This document shows positions 11,505 to 23,500 of a stretch of DNA of 64,000 bases, piece after piece. The DNA lies in contig NW_027195540.1 of the NCBI RefSeq assembly GCF_038502225.1, forward strand, positions 105,750 to 169,749. The letters run 5' to 3'. The notes under the pieces are model-generated. The model was not told the origin of the DNA, made no database searches, and saw nothing but the letters and a program-made list of their open reading frames with translations. Position 1 is the first letter of the stretch; the number at the start of each line of letters is the position of its first letter. Origin of the DNA: Cherax quadricarinatus (taxonomy: Eukaryota > Arthropoda > Malacostraca > Decapoda > Parastacidae). Both the position numbers and the translations under genes were made by a program.

Positions 11505-14500
11505 GTGAGGCAGGAAGGGCAGTGTGTAATAAGTGAGGCGGGAAGGGCAGTGTGTAATAAGTGAGGCGGGAAGGGCAGTGTGTAATAAGTGAGGCGGGAA
11601 GGGCAGTGTGTAATAAGTGAGGCGGGAAGGGCAGTGTGTAATAAGTGAGGCGGCAGGGCAGTGTGTAATAAGTGAGGCAGGAAGGGCAGTGTGTAATAAG
11701 TGAGGCGGGAAGGGCAGTGTGTAATAAGTGAAGGGCAGTGTGTAATAAGTGAGGCGGCAGGGCAGTGTGTAATAAGTGAGGCGGGAAGGGCAGTGTGTAA
11801 TAAGTGAGGCGGGAAGGGCAGTGTGTAATAAGTGAGGCGGGAAGGGCAGTGTGTAATAAGTGAGGCGGGAAGGGCAGTGTGTAATAAGTGAGGCGGGAAG
11901 GGCAGTGTGTAATAAGTGAGGCGGGAAGGGCAGTGTGTAATAAGTGAGGCGGGAAGGGCAGTGTGTAATAAGTGAGGCGGCAGGGCAGTGTGTAATAAGT
12001 GAGGCGGGAAGGGCAGTGTGTAATAAGTGAGGCATCAAGGGAGTGTGTAATAAGTGAGGCAGGGGAGTGTGTAATAAGTGAGGCGGGAAGGGCAGTGTGT
12101 AATAAGTGAGGCGGGAAGGGCAGTGTGTAATAAGTGAGGCGGCAGGGCAGTGTGTAATAAGTGAGGCGGGAAGGGCAGTGTGTAATAAGTGAGGCGGGAA
12201 GGGCAGTGTGTAATAAGTGAGGCGGGAAGGGCAGTGTGTAATAAGTGAGGCGGGAAGGGCAGTGTGTAATAAGTGAGGCGGGAAGGGCAGTGTGTAATAA
12301 GTGAGGCGGGAAGGGCAGTGTGTAATAAGTGAGGCGGGAAGGGCAGTGTGTAAAAAGTGAGGGCAGTGTGTAATAAGTGAGGGGCAGTGTGTAATAAGTG
12401 AGGCGGGAAGGGCAGTGTGTAATAAGTGAGGCGGGAAGGGCAGTGTGTAATAAGTGAGGCGGGAAGGGCAGTGTGTAATAAGTGAGGCGGGAAGGGCAGT
12501 GTGTAATAAGTGAGGAGGGAAGGGCAGTGTGTAATAAGTGAGGCAGTGTGTAATAAGTGAGGCGGCAGGGGAGTGTGTAATAAGTGAGGCCGGAAGGGCA
12601 GTGTGTAATGAGTGTGGCGGGAGGGGTAGTGTGTAATAAGTGAGGCGGGAAGGGCAGTGTGTAATAAGTGAGGCGGGAAGGGCAGTGTGTAATAAGTGAG
12701 GCGGGAAGGGCAGTGTGTAATAAGTGAGGCGGGAAGGGCAGTGTGTAATAAGTGAGGCGGGAAGGGCAGTGTGTAATAAGTGAGGCGGGAAGGGCAGTGT
12801 GTAATAAGTGAGGCGGGAAGGGCAGTGTGTAATAAGTGAGGCGGGAAGGGCAGTGTGTAATAAGTGAGGCGGGAAGGGCAGTGTGTAATAAGTGAGGCGG
12901 GAAGGGCAGTGTGTAATAAGTGAGGCGGGAAGGGCAGTGTGTAATAAGTGAGGCGGGAAGGGCAGTGTGTAATAAGTGAGGCGGGAAGGGCAGTGTGTAA
13001 TAAGTGAGGCGGGAAGGGCAGTGTGTAATAAGTGAGTGTGTAATAAGTGAGGCGGGAAGGGCAGTGTGTAATAAGTGAGGCGGGAAGGGCAGGGTGTAAT
13101 AAGTGAGGCGGGAAGGGCAGTGTGTAATAAGTGAGGCAGGAAGGGCAGTGTGTAATAAGTGAGGCGGGAAGGGCAGTGTGTAATAAGTGAGGCGGGAAGG
13201 GCAGTGTGTAATAAGTGAGGCGGGAAGGGCAGTGTGTAATAAGTGAGGCGGGAAGGGCAGTGTGTAATAAGTGAGGCGGGAAGGGCAGTGTGTAATAAGT
13301 GAGGCGGGAAGGGCAGTGTGTAATAAGTGAGGCGGGAAGGGCAGTGTGTAATAAGTGAGGCGGGAAGGGCAGTGTGTAATAAGTGAGGCGGGAAGGGCAG
13401 TGTGTAATAAGTGAGGCGGGAAGGGCAGTGTGTAATAAGTGAGGCGGGAAGGGCAGTGTGTAATAAGTGAGGCGGCAGGGGAGTGTGTAATAAGTGAGGC
13501 GGCAGGGGAGTGTGTAATAAGTGAGGCGGGAAGGGCAGTGTGTAATAAGTGAGGCGGGAAGGGCAGTGTGTAATAAGTGAGGCGGGAAGGGCAGTGTGTA
13601 ATAAGTGAGGCGGGAAGGGCAGTGTGTAATAAGTGAGGCGGCAGGGAGTGTGTAATAAGTGAGGCGGCAGGGGAGTGTGTAATAAGTGAGGCGGCAGGGG
13701 AGTGTGTAATAAGTGAGGCGGCAGGGGAGTGTGTAATAAGTGAGGCGGCAGGGGAGTGTGTAATAAGTGAGGCGGCAGGGGAGTGTGTAATAAGTGAGGC
13801 GGCAGGGGAGTGTGTAATAAGTGAGGCGGCAGGGGAGTGTGTAATAAGTGAGGCGGCAGGGGAGTGTGTAATAAGTGAGGCGGCAGGGCAGTGTGTAATA
13901 AGTGAGGCGGCAGGGCAGTGTGTAATAAGTGAGGCGGCAGGGCAGTGTGTAATAAGTGAGGCGGCAGGGCAGTGTGTAATAAGTGAGGCGGCAGGGCAGT
14001 GTGTAATAAGTGAGGCGGGAAGGGCAGTGTGTAATAAGTGAGGACGGAAGGGCAGTGTGTAATAAGTGAGGCGGGAAGGGCAGTGTGTAATAAGTGAGGC
14101 GGGAAGGGCAGTGTGTAATAAGTGAGGCGGCAGGGGAGTGTGTAATAAGTGAGGCGGGAAGGGCAGTGTGTAATAAGTGAGGCGGCAGGGGAGTGTGTAA
14201 TAAGTGAGGCGGGAAGGGCAGTGTGTAATAAGTGAGGCGGGAAGGGCAGTGTGTAATAAGTGAGGCGGGAAGGGCAGTGTGTAATAAGTGAGGCAGGAAG
14301 GGCAGTGTGTAATAAGTGAGGCTGGAAGGGCAGTGTGTAATAAGTGAGGCGGGAAGGGCAGTGTGTAATAAGTGAGGCGGGAAGGGCAGTGTGTAATAAG
14401 TGAGGCGGGAAGGGCAGTGTGTAATAAGTGAGGCGGGAAGGGAGTGTGTAATAAGTGAGGCGGGAAGGGCAGTGTGTAATAAGTGAGGCGGGAAGGGCAG

Positions 14501-17500
14501 TGTGTAATAAGTGAGGCGGGAAGGGCAGTGTGTAATAAGTGAGGGCAGTGTGTAATAAGTGAGGCGGGAAGGGCAGTGTGTAATAAGTGAGGCGGGAAGG
14601 GCAGTGTGTAATAAGTGAGGCGGGCAGGGCAGTGTGTAATAAGTGAGGCGGGAAGGGCAGTGTGTAATAAGTGAGGCGGGAAGGGCAGTGTGTAATAAGT
14701 GAGGCGGGAAGGGCAGTGTGTAATAAGTGAGGCGGGAAGGGCAGTGTGTAATAAGTGAGGCGGGAGGGCAGTGTGTAATAAGTGAGGGGAAGGGCAGTGT
14801 GTAATAAGTGAGGCGGGAAGGGCAGTGTGTAATAAGTGAGGCGGGAAGGGCAGTGAGGCGGGAAGGGCAGTGTGTAATAAGTGAGGCGGGAAGGGCAGTG
14901 TGTAATAAGTGAGGCGGGAAGGGCAGTGTGTAATAAGTGAGGCGGGAAGGGCAGTGTGTAATAAGTGAGGCGGGAAGGGCAGTGTGTAATAAGTGAGGCG
15001 GGAAGGGCAGTGTGTAATAAGTGAGGCGGGAAGGGCAGTGTGTAATAAGTGAGGCGGGAAGGGCAGTGTGTAATAAGTGAGGCGGGAAGGGCAGTGTGTA
15101 ATTAGTGAGGGCAGTGTGTAATAAGTGAGGGAAGGGCAGTGTGTAATAAGGAAGGGCAGTGTGTAATAAGTGAGGCGGGAAGGGCAGTGTGTAATAAGTG
15201 AGGCGGGAAGGGCAGTGTGTAATAAGTGAGGCGGGAAGGGCAGTGTGTAATAAGTGAGGCGGGAAGGGCAGTGTGTAATAAGTGAGGCGGGAAGGGCAGT
15301 GTGTAATAAGTGAGGCGGGAAGGGCAGTGTGTAATAAGTGAGGCGGGAAGGGCAGTGTGTAATAAGTGAGGCGGGAAGGGCAGTGTGTAATAAGTGAGGC
15401 GGGAAGGGCAGTGTGTAATAAGTGAGGCGGGAAGGGCAGTGTGTAATAAGTGAGGCGGGAAGGGCAGTGTGTAATAAGTGAGGCGGGAAGGGCAGTGTGT
15501 AATAAGTGAGGCGGGAAGGGCAGTGTGTAATAAGTGAGGCGGGAAGGGCAGTGTGTAATAAGTGAAACGGGAAGGGCAGTGTGTAATAAGTGAGGCGGGA
15601 AGGGCAGTGTGTAATAAGTGAGGCGGGAAGGGCAGTGTGTAATAAGTGAGGCGGCAGGGGAGTGTGTAATAAGTGAGGCGGGAAGGGCAGTGTGTAATAA
15701 GTGAGGCGGCAGGGGAGTGTGTAATAAGTGAGGCTGCAGGGGAGTGTGTAATAAGTGAGGCGGCAGGGGAGTGTGTAATAAGTGAGGCGGCAGGGGAGTG
15801 TGTAATAAGTGAGGCGGCAGGGGAGTGTGTAATAAGTGAGGCGGGAAGGGCAGTGTGTAATAAGTGAGGCGGGAAGGGCAGTGTGTAATAAGTGAGGCGG
15901 GAAGGGCAGTGTGTAATAAGTGAGGCGGGAAGGGCAGTGTGTGAGGCGGCAGGGGAGTGTGTAATAAATGAGGCGGCAGGGGAGTGTGTAATAAGTGAGG
16001 CAGGAAGGGCAGTGTGTAATAAGTGAGGCGGGCAAGGGAGTGTGTAATAAGTGAGGCGGGAAGTGCAGTGTGTAATAAGTGAGGCGGCAGGGGAGTGTGT
16101 AATAAGTGAGGCGGCAGGGCAGTGTGTAATAAGTGAGGCGGGAAGGGCAGTGTGTAATAAGTGAGGCGGGAAGGGCAGTGTGTAATAAGTGAGGCGGGAA
16201 GGGCAGTGTGTAATAAGTGAGGCGGCAGGGCAGTGTGTAATAAGTGAGGCGGGAAGGGCAGTGTGTAATAAGTGAGGCAGCAGAGGAGTGTGTAATAAGT
16301 GAAGGGCAGGCGGGAAGGGCAGTGTGTAATAAGTGAGGCGGGAAGGGCAGTGTGTAATAAGTGAGGCGGGAAGGGCAGTGTGTAATAAGTGAGGCGGGAA
16401 GGGCAGTGTGTAATAAGTGAGGCGGGAAGGGCAGTGTGTAGTAAGTGAGGCGAGTGTGTAATAAGTGAGGCGGGAAGGGCAGTGTGTAATAAGTGAGGCG
16501 GGAAGGGCAGTGTGTAATAAGTGAGGCAGTGTGTAATAAGTGAGGGGAAGGGCAGTGTGTAATAAGTGAGGCGGGAAGGGCAGTGTGTAATAAGTGAGGC
16601 GGGAAGGGCAGTGTGTAATAAGTGAGGCGGGAAGGGCAGTGTGTAATAAGTGAGGCGGGAAGGGCAGTGTGTAATAAGTGAGGAGGGAAGGGCAGTGTGT
16701 AATAAGTGAGGCGGGAAGGGCAGTGTGTAATAAGTGAGGCGGGAAGGGCAGTGTGTAATAAGTGAGGCGGGAAGGGCAGTGTGTAATAAGTGAGGCGGGA
16801 AGGGCAGTGTGTAATAAGTGAGGCGGGAAGGGCAGTGTGTAATAAGTGAGGCGGGAAGGGCAGTGTGTAATAAGTGAGGCGGGAAGGGCAGTGTGTAATA
16901 AGTGAGGCGGGAAGGGCAGTGTGTAATAAGTGAGGCGGGAAGGGCAGTGTGTAATAAGTGTAATAAGTGAGGCGGGAAGGGCAGTGTGTAATAAGTGAGG
17001 CGGGAAGGGCAGTGTGTAATAAGTGAGGCGGGAAGGGCAGTGTGTAATAAGTGAGGCGGGAAGGGCAGTGTGTAATAAGTGAGGCGGGAAGGGCAGTGTG
17101 TAATAAGTGAGGGCAGTGTGTAATAAGTGAGGGGCAGTGTGTAATAAGTGAGGCGGGAAGGGCAGTGTGTAATAAGTGAGGCGGCAGGGCAGTGTGTAAT
17201 AAGTGAGGGCAGTGTGTAATAAGTGAGGGGCAGTGTGTAATAAGTGAGGCGGGAAGGGCAGTGTGTAATAAGTGAGGCGGGAAGGGCAGTGTGTAATAAG
17301 TGAGGCGGGAGGGGCAGTGTGTAATAAAGGGCAGTGTGTAATAAGTGAGGCGGGAAGGGCAGTGTGTAATAAGTGAGGCGGGAAGGGCAGTGTGTAATAA
17401 GTGAGGCGGGAAAGGCAGTGTGTAATAAGTGAGGCGGGAAGGGCAGTGTGTAATAAGTGAGGCGGGAAGGGCAGTGTGTAATAAGTGAGGCGGGAAGGGC

Positions 17501-20500
17501 AGTGTGTAATAAGTGAGGCGGGAAGGGCAGTGTGTAATAAGTGAGGCGGGAAGGGCAGTGTGTAATAAGTGAGGCGGGAAGGGCAGTGTGTAATAAGTGA
17601 GGCGGGAAGGGCAGTGTGTAATAAGTGAGGCGGCAAGGGCAGTGTGTAATAAGTGAGGCGGGAAGGGCAGTGTGTAATAAGTGAGGCGGTAATAAGTGAG
17701 GGCAGTGTGTAATAAGTGAGGCGGGAAGGGCAGTGTGTAATAAGTGAGGCGGCAGGGCAGTGTGTAATAAGTGAGGCGGGAAGGGCAGTGTGTAATAAGT
17801 GAGGCGGGAAGGGCAGTGTGTAATAAGTGAGGCGGGAAGGGCAGTGTGTAATAAGTGAGGCGGGAAGGGCAGTGTGTAATAAGTGAGGCGGGAAGGGCAG
17901 TGTGTAATAAGTGAGGCGGGAAGGGCAGTGTGTAATAGGTGAGGCGGGAGGGGCAGTGTGTAATAAGTAAGTGTAATAAGGCGGGAAGGGCAGTGTGTAA
18001 TAAGTGAGGCGGGAAGGGCAGTGTGTAATAAGTGAGGCGGGAAGGGCAGTGTGTAATAAGTGAGGCGGGAAGGGCAGTGTGTAATAAGTGAGGCGGGAAG
18101 GGCAGTGTGTAATAAGTGAGGCGGGAAGGGCAGTGTGTAATAAGTGAGGCGGGAAGGGCAGTGTGTAATAAGTGAGGCGGGAAGGGCAGTGTGTAATAAG
18201 TGAGGCGGGAAGGGCAGTGTGTAATAAGTGAGGCGGGAAGGGCAGTGTGTAATAAGTGAGGCGGGAAGGGCAGTGTGTAATAAGTGAGGCGGGAAGGGCA
18301 GTGTGTAATAAGTGAGGCGGGAAGGGCAGTGTGTAATAAGTGAGGCGGGAAGGGCAGTGTGTAATAAGTGAGGCGGAAGGGCAGTGTGTAATAAGTGAGG
18401 CGGGAAGGGCAGTGTGTAATAAGTGAGGCGGGAAGGGCAGTGTGTAATAAGTGAGGCGGAAGGGGAGTGGCAGGGGCAGTGTGTAATAAGTGAGGCGGGA
18501 AGGGCAGTGTGTAATAAGTGAGGCGGGAAGGGCAGTGTGTAATAAGTGAGGCGGGAAGGGCAGTGTGTAATAAGTGAGGCGGGAAGGGCAGTGTGTAATA
18601 AGTGAGGCGGGAAGGGCAGTGTGTAATAAGTGAGGCGGGAAGGGCAGTGTGTAATAAGTGAGGCGGGAAGGGCAGTGTGTAATAAGTGAGGCGGGAAGGG
18701 CAGTGTGTAATAAGTGAGGCGGGAAGGGCAGTGTGTAATAAGTGAGGCGGGAAGGGCAGTGTGTAATAAGTGAGGCGGGAAGGGCAGTGTGTAATAAGTG
18801 AGGCGGGAAGGGCAGTGTGTAATAAGTGAGGCGGGAAGGGCAGTGTGTAATAAGTGAGGCGGGAAGGGCAGTGTGTAATAAGTGAGGCGGGAAGGGCAGT
18901 GTGTAATAAGTGAGGCGGGAAGGGCAGTGTGTAATAAGTGAGGCGGGAAGGGCAGTGTGTAATAAGTGAGGCGGGAAGGGCAGTGTGTAATAAGTGAGGC
19001 GGGAAGGGCAGTGTGTAATAAGTGAGGCGGGAAGGGCAGTGTGTAATAAGTGAGGGCAGTGTGTAATAAGTGAGGCGGGAAGGGCAGTGTGTAATAAGTG
19101 AGGCGGGAAGGGCAGTGTGTAATAAGTGAGGCAGTGTGTAATAAGTGAGGCGGGAAGGGCAGTGTGTAATAAGTGAGGCGGGAAGGGCAGTGTGTAATAA
19201 GTGAGGCGGGAAGGGCAGTGTGTAATAAGTGAGGCAGTGTGTAATAAGTGAGGGGAAGGGCAGTGTGTAATAAGTGAGGCGGGAAGGGCAGTGTGTAATA
19301 AGTGAGGCGGGAAGGGCAGTGTGTAATAAGTGAGGCGGGAAGGGCAGTGTGTAATAAGTGAGGCGGGAAGGGCAGTGTGTAATAAGTGAGGCGGGAAGGG
19401 CAGTGTGTAATAAGTGAGGCGGGAAGGGCAGTGTGTAATAAGTGAGGCGGGAAGGGCAGTGTGTAATAAGTGAGGCGGGAAGGGAGGCAGTGTGTAATAA
19501 GTGAGGGGAAGGGCAGTGTGTAATAAGTGAGGCGGGAAGGGCAGTGTGTAATAAGTGAGGGCGGGAAGGGCAGTGTGTAATAAGTGAGGCGGGAAGGGCA
19601 GTGTGCAATAAGTGAGGGCAGTGTGTAATAAGTGAGGCGGGAAGGGCAGTGTGTAATAAGTGAGGCGGGAAGGGCAGTGTGTAATAAGTGAGGCGGGAAG
19701 GGCAGTGTGTAATAAGTGAGGCGGGAAGGGCAGTGTGTAATAAGTGAGGCGGGAAGGGCAGTGTGTAATAAGTGAGGCGGGAAGGGCAGTGTGTAATAAG
19801 TGAGGCGGGAAGGGCAGTGTGTAATAAGTGAGGCGGGAAGGGCAGTGTGTAATAAGTGAGGCGGGAAGGGCAGTGTGTAATAAGTGAGGCGGGAAGGGCA
19901 GTGTGTAATAAGTGAGGCGGGAAGGGCAGTGTGTAATAAGTGAGGCGGGAAGGGCAGTGTGTAATAAGTGAGGCGGGAAGGGCAGTGTGTAATAAGTGAG
20001 GCGGGAAGGGCAGTGTGTAATAAGTGAGGCGGGAAGGGCAGTGTGTAATAAGTGAGGCGGGAAGGGCAGTGTGTAATAAGTGAGGCGGGAAGGGCAGTGT
20101 GTAATAAGTGAGGCGGGAAGGGCAGTGTGTAATAAGTGAGGCGGGAAGGGCAGTGTGTAATAAGTGAGTGTGTAATAAGTGAGGCGGGAAGGGCAGTGGT
20201 AATAAGTGAGGGCAGTGTGTAATAAGTGAGGCGGGAAGGGCAGTGTGTAATAAGTGAGGCGGGAAGGGCAGTGTGTAATAAGTGAGGCGGGAAGGGCAGT
20301 GTGTAATAAGTGAGGCGGGAAGGGCAGTGTGTAATAAGTGAGGCGGGAAGGGCAGTGTGTAATAAGTGAGGCGGGAAGGGCAGTGTGTAATAAGTGAGGG
20401 CAGTGTGTAATAAGTGAGGCGGGAAGGGCAGTGTGTAATAAGTGAGGCGGGAAGGGCAGTGTGTAATAAGTGAGGCGGGAAGGGCAGTGTGTAATAAGTG

Positions 20501-23500
20501 AGGCGGGAAGGGCAGTGTGTAATAAGTGAGGCGGGAAGGGCAGTGTGTAATAAGTGAGGCGGGAAGGGCAGTGTGTAATAAGTGAGGCGGGAAGGGCAGT
20601 GTGTAATAAGTGAGGCGGGAAGGGCAGTGTGTAATAAGTGAGGCGGGAAGGGCAGTGTGTAATAAGTGAGGCGGGAAGGGCAGTGTGTAATAAGTGAGGC
20701 GGGAAGGGCAGTGTGTAATAAGTGAGGCGGGAAGGGCAGTGTGTAATAAGTGAGGCGGGAAGGGCAGTGTGTAATAAGTGAGGCGGGAAGGGCAGTGTGT
20801 AATAAGTGAGGCGGGAAGGGCAGTGTGTAATAAGTGAGGCGGGAAGGGCAGTGTGTAATAAGTGAGGCGGGAAGGGCAGGGCAGTGTGTAATAAGTGAGG
20901 CGGGAAGGGCAGTGTGTAATAAGTGAGGCGGGAAGGGCAGTGTGTAATAAGTGAGGGCAGTGGTAATAAGTGAGGGGCAGTGTGTAATAAGTGAGGCAGT
21001 GTGTAATAAGTGAGGGGCAGTGTGTAATAAGTGAGGCGGGAAGGGCAGTGTGTAATAAGTGAGGCGGGAAGGGCAGTGTGTAATAAGTGAGGCAGTGTGT
21101 AATAAGTGAGGGGCAGTGTGTAATAAGTGAGGCGGGAAGGGCAGTGTGTAATAAGTGAGGCGGGAAGGGCAGTGTGTAATAAGTGAGGCGGGAAGGGCAG
21201 TGTGTAATAAGTGAGGCGGGAAGGGCAGTGTGTAATAAGTGAGGCGGCAGGGCAGTGTGTAATAAGTGAGGCGGGAAGGGCAGTGTGTAATAAGTGAGGC
21301 GGGAAGGGCAGTGTGTAATAAGTGAGGCGGGAAGGGCAGTGTGTAATAAGTGAGGCGGGAAGGGCAGTGTGTAATAAGTGAGGCGGGAAGGGCAGTGTGT
21401 AATAAGTGAGGCGGGAAGGGCAGTGTGTAATAAGTGAGGCGGGAAGGGCAGTGTGTAATAAGTGAGGCGGCAGGGGAGTGTGTAATAAGTGAGGCGGGAA
21501 GGGCAGTGTGTAATAAGTGAGGCGGGAAGGGCAGTGTGTAATAAGTGAGGGAGGTGGGAAGGGCAGTGTGTAATAAGTGAGGCGGGAAGGGCAGTGTGTA
21601 ATAAGTGAGGCGGGAAGGGCAGTGTGTAATAAGTGAGGCGGGAAGGGCAGTGTGTAATAAGTGAGGCGGGAAGGGCAGTGTGTAATAAGTGAGGCGGGAA
21701 GGGCAGTGTGTAATAAGTGAGGCGGGAAGGGCAGTGTGTAATAAGTGAGGCGGGAAGGGCAGTGTGTAATAAGTGAGGCGGGAAGGGCAGTGTGTAATAA
21801 GTGAGGCGGGAAGGGCAGTGTGTAATAAGTGAGGCGGGAAGGGCAGTGTGTAATAAGTGAGGCGGGAAGGGCAGTGTGTAATAAGTGAGGCGGGAAGGGC
21901 AGTGTGTAATAAGTGAGGCGGGAAGGGCAGTGTGTAATAAGTGAGGCGGGAAGGGCAGTGTGTAATAAGTGAGGCGGGAAGGGCAGTGTGTAATAAGTGA
22001 GGCGGGAAGGGCAGTGTGTAATAAGTGAGGCGGGAAGGGCAGTGTGTAATAAGTGAGGCGGGAAGGGCAGTGTGTAATAAGTGAGGCGGGAAGGGCAGTG
22101 TGTAATAAGTGAGGCGGGAAGGGCAGTGTGTAATAAGTGAGGCAGTGTGTAATAAGGCAGGGCAGTGTGTAATAAGTGAGGCGGGAAGGGCAGTGTGTAA
22201 TAAGTGAGGCGGGAAGGGCAGTGTGTAATAAGTGAGGCGGGAAGGGCAGTGTGTAATAAGTGAGGCGGGAAGGGCAGTGTGTAATAAGTGAGGCGGGAAG
22301 GGCAGTGTGTAATAAGTGAGGCGGGAAGGGCAGTGTGTAATAAGTGAGGCGGGAAGGGCAGTGTGTAATAAGTGAGGCGGGCAGGGCAGTGTGTAATAAG
22401 TGAGGCGGGAAGGGCAGTGTGTAATAAGTGAGGCGGGAAGGGCAGTGTGTAATAAGTGAGGCGGGAAGGGCAGTGTGTAATAAGTGAGGCGGGAAGGGCA
22501 GTGTGTAATAAGTGAGGAAGGGCAGGTGTAATAAGTGAGGGGCAGTGTGTAATAAGTGAGGCGGGAAGGGCAGTGTGTAATAAGTGAGGGCAGTGTGTAA
22601 TAAGTGAGGCGGGAAGGGCAGTGTGTAATAAGTGAGGCGGGAAGGGCAGTGTGTAATAAGTGAGGCGGGAAGGGCAGTGTGTAATAAGTGAGGCGGGAAG
22701 GGCAGTGTGTAATAAGTGAGGCGGCAGGGGAGTGTGTAATAAGTGAGGCGGGAAGGGCAGTGTGTAATAAGTGAGGCGGGAAGGGCAGTGTGTAATAAGT
22801 GAGGCGGGAAGGGCAGTGTGTAATAAGTGAGGCGGGAAGGGCAGTGTGTAATAAGTGAGGCGGGAAGGGCAGTGTGTAATAAGTGAGGCGGGAAGGGCAG
22901 TGTGTAATAAGTGAGGCGGGAAGGGCAGTGTGTAATAAGTGAGGCGGGAAGGGCAGTGTGTAATAAGTGAGGCGGGAAGGGCAGTGTGTAATAAGTGAGG
23001 CGGGAAGGGCAGTGTGTAATAAGTGAGGCGGGAAGGGCAGTGTGTAATAAGTGAGGCAGTGTGTAATAAGTGAGGCGGGAAGGGCAGTGTGTAATAAGTG
23101 AGGCGGGAAGGGCAGTGTGTAATAAGTGAGGCGGGAAGGGCAGTGTGTAATAAGTGAGGCGGGAAGGGCAGTGTGTAATAAGTGAGGCGGGAAGGGCAGT
23201 GTGTAATAAGTGAGGCGGGAAGGGAGTGTGTAATAAGTGAGGCGGGAAGGGCAGTGTGTAATAAGTGAGGCGGGAAGGGCAGTGTGTAATAAGTGAGGCG
23301 GGAAGGGCAGTGTGTAATAAGTGAGGCGGGAAGGGCAGTGTGTAATAAGTGAGGCGGGAAGGGCAGTGTGTAATAAGTGAGGCGGCAGGGCAGTGTGTAA
23401 TAAGTGAGGCAGTGGAAGGGGCAGTGTGTAATAAGTGAGGCGGGAAGGGCAGTGTGTAATAAGTGAGGCGGGAAGGGCAGTGTGTAATAAGTGAGGCAGT

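Noticed and set aside
1841..11536. Plus-strand frames reading CVISEAAG(E/Q) repeats
   Set aside because: Runs of 27-bp units keep a frame open until the next 28-bp unit. Many short look-alikes end wherever a 28-bp unit occurs, so there is no selection on the frame.
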